Of a stretch of 36,916 nucleotides of DNA, positions 17,628-26,407 are shown one piece after another. Source of the stretch: Candidatus Pacearchaeota archaeon (GTDB taxonomy: Archaea > Nanobdellota > Nanobdellia > Pacearchaeales > GW2011-AR1); the NCBI GenBank assembly GCA_016196285.1, contig JACPXY010000054.1:1-36916 (forward strand). Direction: 5' to 3'. The notes below the pieces were generated by a model, which was given only the letters and a program-made list of their open reading frames with translations, had not been told where the DNA came from and ran no database searches. How positions within the stretch are numbered: position 1 is the stretch's first letter; each line of letters starts with the position of its first letter. A program made the translations under genes and the position numbers.

Positions 17628-18385
17628 GCGAGCTCCTCCAATGCCTGCTTGGTATAGAGAGTGAGTCTGCCTAGAGGATAGAGGTCATGAATGCGTATCT
17701 CTTTTGTGCTCTTAACCTCTATTCCTTTGAATACTGCAGTTTCTTTGGTGCTCTTGATTACCAACAGGCCTGCATTTGATTTATACTTTCTGCCGCGGCG
17801 TTTGCCTTTGCCTGCACGCACTGCTTTCTGCTTCATTACTAATGCTGCTGCTTCTCCGAAGATGGCATGGAGTGCTGCCGACAATTCTTTGGTTTTCTTC
17901 GGCAAGGATTCAATGACTGCTGAAGAGTTCTGCTTTGAGAGAGAGGTGTAGCGCTGTGCTATGCATGCTGCACTGAAAGTTGCCGCAAGTGCTGCATGCA
18001 TTGCCAGTACTTGCTCTTTTTTATTTATTTTACGATAGGCAAAAGCAGGTTTAGGAGGGTGTGCTGCGCGGCCTCCACGCGACTGTGCAGTCTCTGCACC
18101 AACCCAGTAAAATTGTGTGCCTCTCCGCCACATTACCTTGCGCGGAGCACGCGAGATACCTTTCCCATAGTGGCCTTTCCACTCATGTCTGCGATGGCTG
18201 ATCGTGCCTGATGCTGAATGGCGCTTGCCTGCCTCTGGATAGGAACCATATGGCTGCATGAATGCAAACTTTTCTGCCTCGAAGTATTTTGCAACCATGT
18301 CTTCTCGGATTGGTGTCATGAATAACGCAGGCATTTCTATTTCTGATTTATTTTTTCCCGTTATGTCGTATATTGCTGTTTTCAT
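17624..18385 (-). CDS. rpl4: Ribosomal protein uL4
   Basis: YGSYPEAGKRHSASGTISHRRHEWKGHYGKGISRAPRKVMWRRGTQFYWVG. Confidence 0.93.
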   Translation of the reverse strand: MKTAIYDITGKNKSEIEMPALFMTPIREDMVAKYFEAEKFAFMQPYGSYPEAGKRHSASGTISHRRHEWKGHYGKGISRAPRKVMWRRGTQFYWVGAETAQSRGGRAAHPPKPAFAYRKINKKEQVLAMHAALAATFSAACIAQRYTSLSKQNSSAVIESLPKKTKELSAALHAIFGEAAALVMKQKAVRAGKGKRRGRKYKSNAGLLVIKSTKETAVFKGIEVKSTKEIRIHDLYPLGRLTLYTKQALEELA

Positions 18386-18630
18386 AAGTTATTCTCCCTT
18401 AACATGATATGATGAGCTCTAAATTCTTTGTCTGTATCATTGAGAGAATATGGCCTACTAGCGTGATAAAGTACTGATCTTATAATGCTCCAAGATATAC
18501 CAGAGATTTCTGCTGGTGAATCTCTTTCCATAGTTGCGCCTCTTTCGCACTTTCCCTCTTTACGAAAAACATAAAGCATTCTTCCTTCAACACGGCAGTC
18601 TATGAAATTTCTTGCATTTTTGCTATTCAT
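18382..18630 (-). CDS. Orphan 82-aa protein between uL3 and uL4, unknown
   Basis: MNSKNARNFIDCRVEGRMLYVFRKEGKCERGATMERDSPAEISGIS...; 4-nt overlap with both neighbours. Confidence 0.65.
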   Translation of the reverse strand: MNSKNARNFIDCRVEGRMLYVFRKEGKCERGATMERDSPAEISGISWSIIRSVLYHASRPYSLNDTDKEFRAHHIMLRENNL

Positions 18631-19571
18631 ACAATCAGCTCCTGAAATTCATACTTCTTCTTTGCCTGCGTCTTTGTTGGACGCAGTGCTGGAGTGAGCA
18701 AGATCTGGCGCTTTGCCGGCCCCTGGACACTGCCGTGTAAAATAATATATGAGGTCTTGACCTGTCCGTAATTCTTGAAGCCAGTGCCTGGGTTGATATT
18801 CTTTTCAGCAATGCTATTTGAGGTGATGACATTCAGGTTATAATGGACTCTGGAGAACATGCCCAGCTGGCCTGCCATTGGTGTCCTGAAGGTGACTCGC
18901 GCAGGGTGCCATGGACCGAGCGACCCGGGCCTGCGCCTGCCTTTCTCGGACTTATGCTGCTTCAATGAAATGCCGAAGCGCTTGACAGCGCCTGAGAATC
19001 CTTTGCCTGTTGTCAATCCGCGGACATCGACGAGTGGATAGACTGCAAGTTCTTTCAGTGCAAGGTCCCTGCCGATCAACCCTTTCACATACTCGAGCTT
19101 ATTCGCTGCATTAACTGCCACCTCAGCAATATCCGGCGTCTTCTTGAGGTCTGACTGTTTAACCAAGGAATAAATAAGAACCCTCACATCATCAAATTGC
19201 GCAGGCGGCTCAATCTTCTGCGGCTCAGCAGGCAGCTTCACCAGCTTCTTCAGCTCTTTATCTATTGCAACAACCACATCTTTTACAACAAGTCCTTGAT
19301 GATAAAACCGGACTGCATATACTTTGAGTGCAGGAACCTCAAGAATCGTGACTGGAATGGTAATCTTCTTTCCAGATGTCATTGACTTATCGGTGCTGTC
19401 CTTCACGAGCGCAGTAGCCATGCCTACCTTGTACCCGATGAACCCGAGCAATCCCTCTTTCTTAGAATCTGCTTTGACCACGCTCCAGTTCACTCTAGGC
19501 AACGCCTTGGTTGCGCGGACGCGCGGCCAGAACTGCAGACTTCCTTCACGTGGTTTTGATAGTTTTGCCAT
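18627..19571 (-). CDS. rpl3: Ribosomal protein uL3
   Basis: SLQFWPRVRATKALPRVNW; LGFIGYKVGMATALVKD; PGSLGPWHPARVTFRTPMAGQLGMFSRVHYN. Confidence 0.95.
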   Translation of the reverse strand: MAKLSKPREGSLQFWPRVRATKALPRVNWSVVKADSKKEGLLGFIGYKVGMATALVKDSTDKSMTSGKKITIPVTILEVPALKVYAVRFYHQGLVVKDVVVAIDKELKKLVKLPAEPQKIEPPAQFDDVRVLIYSLVKQSDLKKTPDIAEVAVNAANKLEYVKGLIGRDLALKELAVYPLVDVRGLTTGKGFSGAVKRFGISLKQHKSEKGRRRPGSLGPWHPARVTFRTPMAGQLGMFSRVHYNLNVITSNSIAEKNINPGTGFKNYGQVKTSYIILHGSVQGPAKRQILLTPALRPTKTQAKKKYEFQELIV

Positions 19572-19689
19572 AGTATGGGTGTACTAACTACTCTGTAAAA
19601 TGAGACAACTCCCTCAGGTGGGACCTCGAAAGCTGGCGTTATCAGCACCGTGCGTTCAATTAAATTCTGGTATTCCTGCGCAGAGAGGG

Positions 19690-19706
19690 TATTTAAAGCT
19701 TTTTGT
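19690..19706 (-). promoter_or_regulatory. Putative TATA/BRE promoter of the ribosomal protein cluster
   Basis: minus-strand AAAAAGCTTTAAATACC about 120 nt upstream of the rpl3 ATG, implying a ~100-nt leader. Confidence 0.55.
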
Positions 19707-19844
19707 GGGTGAGAGTGTTAAGTTTTCGTGGCTTGAATAAGGGTGTTAAGAGGCGTGGCTTTTGGTATGCAAAATCCTAAATCTTTAACATTTCATTAAG
19801 TTTAGAAAAAATATCATTCATTTTAATTTCATATTGTCTTTTTT

Positions 19845-19880
19845 CAATAATAGATTAAGGTCTTGCCTTGAGGATAAAGC
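19845..19880 (-). repeat. Decayed copy of the right end of the hairpin-bounded element
   Basis: minus-strand GCTTTATCCTCAAGGCAAGACCTTAATCTATTATTG vs GCTTTATCCCCAAGACAAGACCTTGGGGTATTGG at 30138. Confidence 0.6.
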
Positions 19881-20031
19881 AATACAATTAGACAATAAAT
19901 ATTGTTAGATGATGTCTGTAAATATTATCGTATTATGGATAACTATATTCTTCTTTTTCTCTTCTGATGCACTATTGTCTTGTCATAGGTTCTTCACTGA
20001 AGAATCAAAAATTTGAAGCATAATGGTTATG

Positions 20032-20080
20032 TAAAGTCCTTTAAAAGTGGTAACAGGGTAAAGATTTATAAAGGACTTTA
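20032..20080. promoter_or_regulatory. 12-bp inverted repeat TAAAGTCCTTTA...TAAAGGACTTTA flanking/overlapping a TATA box
   Basis: Perfect arms 20032-20043 and 20069-20080; TTTATAAA in between; ATG of next ORF at 20094. Confidence 0.6.
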
Positions 20081-20093
20081 AGGGTGGAATGCT

Positions 20094-20456
20094 ATGGAAT
20101 ACAAGCAAGCAAATCTGGCTAGTTTACTCGGAAAACACTTCCGTGATGAGCCGGTGGAGATTGATGTAAAAGTCAGAGGCGTTGCTCTAGATGGTGATTC
20201 GTTTATAGCAATAATCGGTATGCAAGGACAGACTCCTTCTATTGTCGCTCGTGGAAGACCTATCTCACGAGTTGCTGATGCCTTGGCGCTTCTTAATTCC
20301 GGAGTTCAAACACAATGGGATATGAAGATGCGTGGAAGCTATACCACTCGCTCTTACCGCGGTGATGATAACTCTTCAGGAGAACTTACTGTGCACTATA
20401 TCGGGTTCTATAACCTTGGCTTTGCATGCCACGAAGAAGAGCAGGCTCGCCAGTAA
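20094..20456 (+). CDS. Hypothetical protein, 120 aa
   Basis: Open frame with own promoter-like TATA and palindromic operator-like site. Confidence 0.65.
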   Translation: MEYKQANLASLLGKHFRDEPVEIDVKVRGVALDGDSFIAIIGMQGQTPSIVARGRPISRVADALALLNSGVQTQWDMKMRGSYTTRSYRGDDNSSGELTVHYIGFYNLGFACHEEEQARQ

Positions 20457-20457
20457 G

Positions 20458-21375
20458 CTATTGCTGCTCTGAGGTGAGATGCCACATGAGAATGAGATGA
20501 TTCAGGTCTGCTGCATCTTCCGCGATTTTGACAAGGTGCCTGACAAATCGCGCGTTTTTTGCATTCGTATTAACAAGTTCTGTTGCCTTCTTTCTTACCT
20601 CGTCCCTGAGCGGATAGATCTCATCGACTAGCAAGGGCTTGAACTGATAGAAGAGGTCAAATGACTTCTCCAAGGTTTCCTTTGAAAGAAGGCACACTTC
20701 ATGCAACTGTTTGCTCGGGCGCATGTCGTGCTTGATGGTGCCGCGCCATGAACGCTCAACCTCATCGCTGAGTTTCTCGAGGGCGAAGGAGAGTGCAAAG
20801 AGTATTCTACCCTTGACTGCATCTGCATAGGACATTTTATTGATGGCGCGCTGCAGATAGAGGCAGAATTTATTGACCTCTATATCGCGCATCTTTAAAT
20901 CCTCCATTTGTGCCTGCTGCTTGCCACAGATGTCTTGGATTGCTGCATCATAGAAGAGCAGGATCATTTGAAAGACACGCTTGAAGATATCATCGAGATG
21001 TGGATATTCTCCTGCACTCATGTCTTTAATCATATAAAGATTTTTCTCATGAGAGACTAATGCAAAGCCCAGAATACTGTTCAGGTACCTTACAAGTTCC
21101 CGTGAGATATCTTTCTTTGCAGTGATGTGAATCTCGTCAATGCCTCGGGCGTACAATGCGTTGATGTGGATAAACATATTACGTTCACTCATTCCATCGA
21201 CTATGAGTCTCGCAGTGCCGCCAGGCACAAGGTTGCTTGAGTTGATGATAAGCGTTCTTCCTGCATCGAGCAGGTCGAGCTCTGACTTTTCAGTTATGCT
21301 GTTTTTCCGCACCCACTCGATAGGTAGGGTGATAGTATATGCCTGGCCTGCCTGTTTGATAACCTTGCGTTTCAT
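20458..21375 (-). CDS. Regulator with AbrB-type N-terminus and PhoU-like domain
   Basis: MKRKVIKQAGQAYTITLPIEWVRKNSITEKSELDLL (swapped-hairpin AbrB) plus helical PhoU-like C-terminus. Confidence 0.8.
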   Translation of the reverse strand: MKRKVIKQAGQAYTITLPIEWVRKNSITEKSELDLLDAGRTLIINSSNLVPGGTARLIVDGMSERNMFIHINALYARGIDEIHITAKKDISRELVRYLNSILGFALVSHEKNLYMIKDMSAGEYPHLDDIFKRVFQMILLFYDAAIQDICGKQQAQMEDLKMRDIEVNKFCLYLQRAINKMSYADAVKGRILFALSFALEKLSDEVERSWRGTIKHDMRPSKQLHEVCLLSKETLEKSFDLFYQFKPLLVDEIYPLRDEVRKKATELVNTNAKNARFVRHLVKIAEDAADLNHLILMWHLTSEQQ

Positions 21376-21437
21376 TTTATATTAATAATATAAATTATAT
21401 AAGAAATATATAAATGTATTGATGCCTCTAAATAGGT

Positions 21438-22283
21438 ATGAAGTTCGTAGACCTCCATAATCACTCCATTTATTCTGATGGAAGCGATACTCCCGAGACA
21501 GTTACGCGTGCAGCAGTGCTCAAGGGAACACAGGTATTCGCACTGAGCGACCATGATACTATTGCTGGATGTGAAGCATCACGGAGAGAAGCAGAACGCT
21601 GGGGGATGCTATGGATTCCTGCTGTAGAGGTGAGCACTACCAAATATCATATCTTAGGGTATGGATTTGACCCTGCTAATGAAGAGTTTACTGCTTTCTT
21701 GAAACATTCGCAGCATTTACAGGAAGAAACCTGTATTAAGCGGCTTGACTTGCTCCAGCAGCATGGTGTGCCTATTACCTTCGAGAAACTGAGAACTGCT
21801 TTCCCTGAATCGCGTCTGGGCAAGTACAATCTCTTGATGACCTTGCTACTTGACCCTGAGTGCAGAGCATATGCTAGACAGCATCACGGAGAAGCGTCAC
21901 CTGATGAACTCATGGGAATCTATCTTAGAAAAGGAAGCATTGCAGGAACTGTTAAGAAAGGCGAGACAATTAGCTCAAAAGAAGCTATTTATCAAATCCA
22001 TCAGGCAGGAGGCATTGCGATTCTCGCTCATCCGTTCAAGCAAGTCACTGACATGCATGAGCTTGATGTGCTACTGGAGAAAGGCATTGATGGGCTTGAA
22101 ATCCAGCCGAACTATGGAGCGAAGAACAATCCGTTCAGAGCGTATGCTGAAGCACATGGCATGAAGATGACGTACGGCTCTGACTTCCACGGCCCGAGCA
22201 TTAATCGTCCGCTTCTTGGAAGAGAGCACAACAATCTCATTAATCTTGATGCATTGCTTGCAGGCACGAGGTGGATGAGATGA
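21438..22283 (+). CDS. PHP-domain phosphoesterase
   Basis: DLHNHSIYSDGSDTPETV; ALSDHDTIAGCEA; GSDFHGPS metal-binding motifs. Confidence 0.88.
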   Translation: MKFVDLHNHSIYSDGSDTPETVTRAAVLKGTQVFALSDHDTIAGCEASRREAERWGMLWIPAVEVSTTKYHILGYGFDPANEEFTAFLKHSQHLQEETCIKRLDLLQQHGVPITFEKLRTAFPESRLGKYNLLMTLLLDPECRAYARQHHGEASPDELMGIYLRKGSIAGTVKKGETISSKEAIYQIHQAGGIAILAHPFKQVTDMHELDVLLEKGIDGLEIQPNYGAKNNPFRAYAEAHGMKMTYGSDFHGPSINRPLLGREHNNLINLDALLAGTRWMR

Positions 22284-22561
22284 AGACCTTCGCACACTCT
22301 GTACTCAAGGCGGTGTCAGTAGGCACGCTTGCTGAGGAGATTAAGCAGAAGCTGAGAACTTGGTTCGCCTCTGGCATGACAGTCCTGATGCATGATTCTT
22401 CATGGCAGATTGATGAGCAATGGCAGATTACCTTGATGGAGCGGATGCACCTGCTTGACTACATTCCTCCGATTGATGCAGGAGATCTTGCACGCTACAG
22501 ACTGACGAAGAAAGCAGAGAGAGTGTACAAGCAGATACTTCTAAGAGAGCAGCCGGTATGA
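22271..22561 (+). CDS. Hypothetical protein, 96 aa
   Basis: Overlaps PHP gene end and histidine phosphatase start; operon-like. Confidence 0.55.
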   Translation: MDEMKTFAHSVLKAVSVGTLAEEIKQKLRTWFASGMTVLMHDSSWQIDEQWQITLMERMHLLDYIPPIDAGDLARYRLTKKAERVYKQILLREQPV

Positions 22562-23184
22562 TTCAGGTATACTGGATTAGACATGCTGAAAGCTTTGCAA
22601 ATACGCGGCCTGACATCATCAGCGGCAGAAGCAATGAGACGCCGTTGACTACTCTCGGCGAACTGCAGGCAATGAAGCTGAAAAGGAGACTGGACTTAGA
22701 AGCTCTTCACTTTGATGAAATTTATGTCTCTCCAGCAGTTCGCACCCAGGAAACTGCACGGCGTGTTCTTTCAGAGAGCGATTTTTCTAGGATAAAGTAT
22801 GATGAACAGCTTCAAGAGCTTGATCAAGGCAGCTTGACTGGATTGCGGAAAATTGAAGTCTATACTCCTGAATGGTATGCTCGCGTGAATGGAGACTACT
22901 GGCATGAAAAAGCAATTGATGGAGAATCACAGGCAGAAGTTGCTGCACGAGGAGTCTCATGGCTGAAGGAGATTGTAAAATGCAGCATAGGATCAAAGAA
23001 AATAGGAGTCTTTGGGCATGGAGGCATGATAAAGTACACTCTTGTTGAGCTGCTTGACATGCGTAGAGACCTTGCATGGCGGATTCCAATTGACAATACT
23101 AGCATCACCTGTCTTGAATACCATGAAGATGTCTGGCTGCCCCTCTGTGTTAATGATTCGGCGCACCTCCGTCTTGCGTTCTAG
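22558..23184 (+). CDS. Histidine phosphatase (phosphoglycerate mutase-like) family protein
   Basis: YWIRHAESFANTRPDIISGRSNETPLTTLGELQA; GVFGHGGMIKYTL. Confidence 0.9.
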   Translation: MIQVYWIRHAESFANTRPDIISGRSNETPLTTLGELQAMKLKRRLDLEALHFDEIYVSPAVRTQETARRVLSESDFSRIKYDEQLQELDQGSLTGLRKIEVYTPEWYARVNGDYWHEKAIDGESQAEVAARGVSWLKEIVKCSIGSKKIGVFGHGGMIKYTLVELLDMRRDLAWRIPIDNTSITCLEYHEDVWLPLCVNDSAHLRLAF

Positions 23185-23272
23185 ATCAAAAGCACGATGT
23201 GCAGGGCATCTATAAAGAAGATAATTACTACAGTTGGCTTATTGACCTGAGCTAACAACAGAATATTTTATC

Positions 23273-24001
23273 TCAATCTTCCTGCTCTATCCTCGGAGCC
23301 AGAACAAATGAAAGCATGACATTTCCTGTTGGGAAATCAATCCGCATTGGATGGTTATCAGAGAAACTGATAGTCACCCTGTTCGATACTTTAGTTCCTT
23401 TGATGAACTTATTCAGATATTCTAAAGAGAATCTAGCTTTGCTTGCATCAGAATAAATCTCAATCTCTTCAGATGAAAATTCTGCACGAGCTGAGTTAAG
23501 GCCAGATGCCTCTACTACAAACCGATTGGGCTCTGCATAGAACGTGCACGCATCCGAAACAATAAGACAATCCTCGACGACTTCTGCAAATGCCTCTGAA
23601 TCAAGCTTGATTACTGACTTGAACTGCCACTCAGGCATATTCTTTTCTTCTGTATCAATGTCCAGAAGAGAGAGCACGAAATCCCGCTTAACCTTATCAT
23701 GAATTCCTAGCTTCAGAAGGTTCCCTTCTGCAGTGATGGTGAGCGCACTTCCTGGCTTGCATCTGCGCAGAACTGCTTTCAAGTTCTCAAGATTGACGCC
23801 GAGCACATACTCCTTCTCGAGCTCGAATTGGCTGAACAGGTCGGCAGGCATCTTGAAATAAACCATGGCAACGTTTGCCGGGTCAATAGCTGTCAGACTA
23901 AGCCCTTCTTTTGTAACTTTCAGTTTCACCTCGATAACAAGTTCTGAGATTATGCTAATTATGTCAGAGAGAATCTTGGGGTTGTCCAGTTTCAAATTCA
24001 T
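23273..24001 (-). CDS. pcn: DNA polymerase sliding clamp (PCNA)
   Basis: LSDIISIISELVIEVKLKVTKEGLSLTAIDPANVAMVYFKMPADLF. Confidence 0.93.
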   Translation of the reverse strand: MNLKLDNPKILSDIISIISELVIEVKLKVTKEGLSLTAIDPANVAMVYFKMPADLFSQFELEKEYVLGVNLENLKAVLRRCKPGSALTITAEGNLLKLGIHDKVKRDFVLSLLDIDTEEKNMPEWQFKSVIKLDSEAFAEVVEDCLIVSDACTFYAEPNRFVVEASGLNSARAEFSSEEIEIYSDASKARFSLEYLNKFIKGTKVSNRVTISFSDNHPMRIDFPTGNVMLSFVLAPRIEQED

Positions 24002-24064
24002 GTTGTTACAGACCGAGCAAGGCTTTTAAGTTTTGTTATACTTGAGATACTGTAAATTCAAGAT

Positions 24065-24709
24065 TTATTGTTCAGAAAAGGTCTTCACTTTCTCAACGAG
24101 GCCTTTTCCCTGAAGATGTGCATAATAGGGGTGTGTCTCCAAGAGATCTTCCATAATCGCGATGTGGTCTCCTGGTTTGGTCCTCTGGCCAATGTTCGCA
24201 AGAAAAAAGGCTAGACTTTCCTGCTCGTGGTCTCTTGTCTTGTGATTATGTATGCTGTCTTTAATTGATTTTTCTGTGCTTGCGCCGATGTACCCTAAAT
24301 GGTATTCTGGACCGAGAATATGATTAAAGATATATTGGACTCTCCGCATGTGATAGTCAGATGAAACAATCAGTGCGCTCTTCCATTGATTTGGAGCAAG
24401 AATCTCACTATGTAGAAAAACAGCTTCTCCGACTGTATCTCGCGAGAGCTCTTCTGTGATGATAGCATCTCTGGGCACGCCTCGCTGCAATGCCCAGCGT
24501 TTCTGCGCTTCAGCTAATGTATTTACATAGCCTATATTTAGTCCATAGCATTCCCCATGCATTACTATCTTTGATGCAAACCCTGCCCAGTACAATCGCA
24601 GCGCCTGCTCGAGCCGGATTCTGCCTTCCCATGAGGGCCGGTCTCCGTCATTCTCATCTGCAAGAGGAATAATGACGTCATAAAGCTGTGTGTTCATGAG
24701 AAACTGCAA
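24065..24709 (-). CDS. DUF218/YdcF-like protein
   Basis: DVIIPLADENDGDRPSWEGRIRLEQALRLY...SSDYHMRRVQYIF. Confidence 0.8.
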   Translation of the reverse strand: MQFLMNTQLYDVIIPLADENDGDRPSWEGRIRLEQALRLYWAGFASKIVMHGECYGLNIGYVNTLAEAQKRWALQRGVPRDAIITEELSRDTVGEAVFLHSEILAPNQWKSALIVSSDYHMRRVQYIFNHILGPEYHLGYIGASTEKSIKDSIHNHKTRDHEQESLAFFLANIGQRTKPGDHIAIMEDLLETHPYYAHLQGKGLVEKVKTFSEQ

Positions 24710-24756
24710 AATGGATTCTATTTAAATCTTCTGAAGCAATCTGTAGAGCAAGAACA

Positions 24757-24900
24757 GTGAAGAACCCTATGGCAAGACCATAGGGCATCAGAAAGAAGAA
24801 ACATTATTATCTCCTGCAACTACTCATCTTTATCGGACACAAGATAATTATACTTGTTAAACTATTTTAGGTTTATATTGTAATCCTGCCTTGCTTTATC
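24757..24900 (+). repeat. 144-bp dispersed element, copy B (left hairpin plus body)
   Basis: 2 mismatches, no indels vs 30001-30144; starts with CCCTATGG-CAAGA-CCATAGGG at 24765-24785. Confidence 0.95.
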
Positions 24901-26372
24901 TCTCCAGCAACCGTGAGGTCGTGCCGCGCTACTTCGAAGGATTTGGCAGACGGCCTGATACGCTTCAGTATGTATCAGATATCATGGGTTTAGTCAATAA
25001 AGGCGCGACAAGTTTTCATGCTTCGGAAGAGCTCTGGACTGATCCGTTAGCATTAATGAGCGAAATGAACCAAGAACAGATGAACTCCTTGCGTGCTTCA
25101 TGGGACCTTTTAATTGATATAGACTCTCCGTTTCTTGACTGCTCAAAAATTGCAGCTGACCTTATCATAAAAGCACTTGAGCAACATGGAGTCAAGCATT
25201 ACGGATTAAAATTCTCAGGCAGTAAAGGATTTCATATTATTGTCTCGGGAAAAGCGTTCCCTGCTGAATATAGTGGTTCGGAGATGAGAAAAATGTTTCC
25301 TGAATGGCCTAGAGCTATTGCGGAGTACCTTATGCAGTACATCCAAGGAGATTATAACCGCAAGGCAGCGGAGATATTGACGAATTTTGAGGCTATTGAG
25401 CGAAGGACTAATGTATCAAAGGAGGAATTGCTTGAGGTATTCTGCCTGCAATGCAACAGGCCTGCAAAGAAAGGAGTGTTGGTGAAGTTACAGTGCCCTA
25501 TCTGCACCACCACTATCTCGCGAAGAGATGTTGTATTGACGAAGCGCAAGCTCCGCTGTGTCAACACCGGCTGTCCAGGCATTCTTGAGACAGTAGATAT
25601 TGCTGAATACCAGTATTGCGAGCAGTGCAAAGATCCTGATAACGAGAAGCTGCCTCTTGCTTCTGATAAATACCCTTCCTTGTTTGAACAAGTAAAAGGG
25701 GTAAGTGCTGCAAAGGTTGCTGCGCTTGACTTAGTTCTTGTGGCGCCGAGACATTTATTCAGAATGCCCTACTCGCTTCATGAGAAAACCGCTCTGGCAA
25801 GTGTGGTGCTCAAGAAAGAAGAGCTTCACGAGTTCACTCCACAACAGGCTAATCCCTTGTCGGTCTCTATACAGCCCTATCTCCCTTTGAATGAACCTGA
25901 AGAAGCACGACGCTTGTTGGCAGCTGCGCTTGATTGGAAGAGAACGAAACAGGCAGCCGATGAAGTGTATGAAAAGAAGAAGTATGCTGGTGCTTATGAA
26001 CCAATAGATACTACCGGCATCAGTGAGACTATGTTTCCCAGCCCTATTAAGAAGCTGCTTGCAGGCTTGAAGGAAGGCAAAAAACGCGGGCTCTTCATAT
26101 TAATTACCTTCTTGAGATCCCTAAACTTTACTCCTGAATATATCGCCGGTACTGTCTCTGATTGGAACAAGAAGAATGAGCCACCATTGCGGGAAGGGTA
26201 TATCAAGAGCCAACTTGAGTGGCACTTCCGGCAGAAACGCAAGATCCTGCCCCCGAACTATGATAACCAGAGCTTCTATCTTGATCTTAACTTACTGGAT
26301 AAGAAACCTGACGTTAAGAATCCAATTGTGGATGTCATGCGCACGCTACGCAAAAAACGCAGTAATGTGTAG
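24891..26372 (+). CDS. priS: Archaeal DNA primase, catalytic PriS-type subunit with multi-Cys zinc-ribbon-like insertion
   Basis: REVVPRYFEGFGRRPDTLQY...TSFHASEELW...WDLLIDIDSPF...KFSGSKGFHIIV; CxxC pairs CLQC, CPIC, CVNTGC, CEQC; TTG start lies inside the repeat. Confidence 0.82.
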   Translation: MLYLSSNREVVPRYFEGFGRRPDTLQYVSDIMGLVNKGATSFHASEELWTDPLALMSEMNQEQMNSLRASWDLLIDIDSPFLDCSKIAADLIIKALEQHGVKHYGLKFSGSKGFHIIVSGKAFPAEYSGSEMRKMFPEWPRAIAEYLMQYIQGDYNRKAAEILTNFEAIERRTNVSKEELLEVFCLQCNRPAKKGVLVKLQCPICTTTISRRDVVLTKRKLRCVNTGCPGILETVDIAEYQYCEQCKDPDNEKLPLASDKYPSLFEQVKGVSAAKVAALDLVLVAPRHLFRMPYSLHEKTALASVVLKKEELHEFTPQQANPLSVSIQPYLPLNEPEEARRLLAAALDWKRTKQAADEVYEKKKYAGAYEPIDTTGISETMFPSPIKKLLAGLKEGKKRGLFILITFLRSLNFTPEYIAGTVSDWNKKNEPPLREGYIKSQLEWHFRQKRKILPPNYDNQSFYLDLNLLDKKPDVKNPIVDVMRTLRKKRSNV

Positions 26373-26407
26373 AGAACATTTTTAAAGAAGTAATACATCC
26401 TTTTCGC

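Noticed and set aside
19600-19680. tRNA-like segment upstream of rpl3
   Set aside because: No consistent acceptor/T-arm; GTTCAAT only superficially resembles the T-loop.
19797-19860. Short minus-strand peptide IIEKRQYEIKMNDIFSKLNEMLKI
   Set aside because: About 25 codons with stop upstream and no support as a gene; possibly a gene remnant but not demonstrable.
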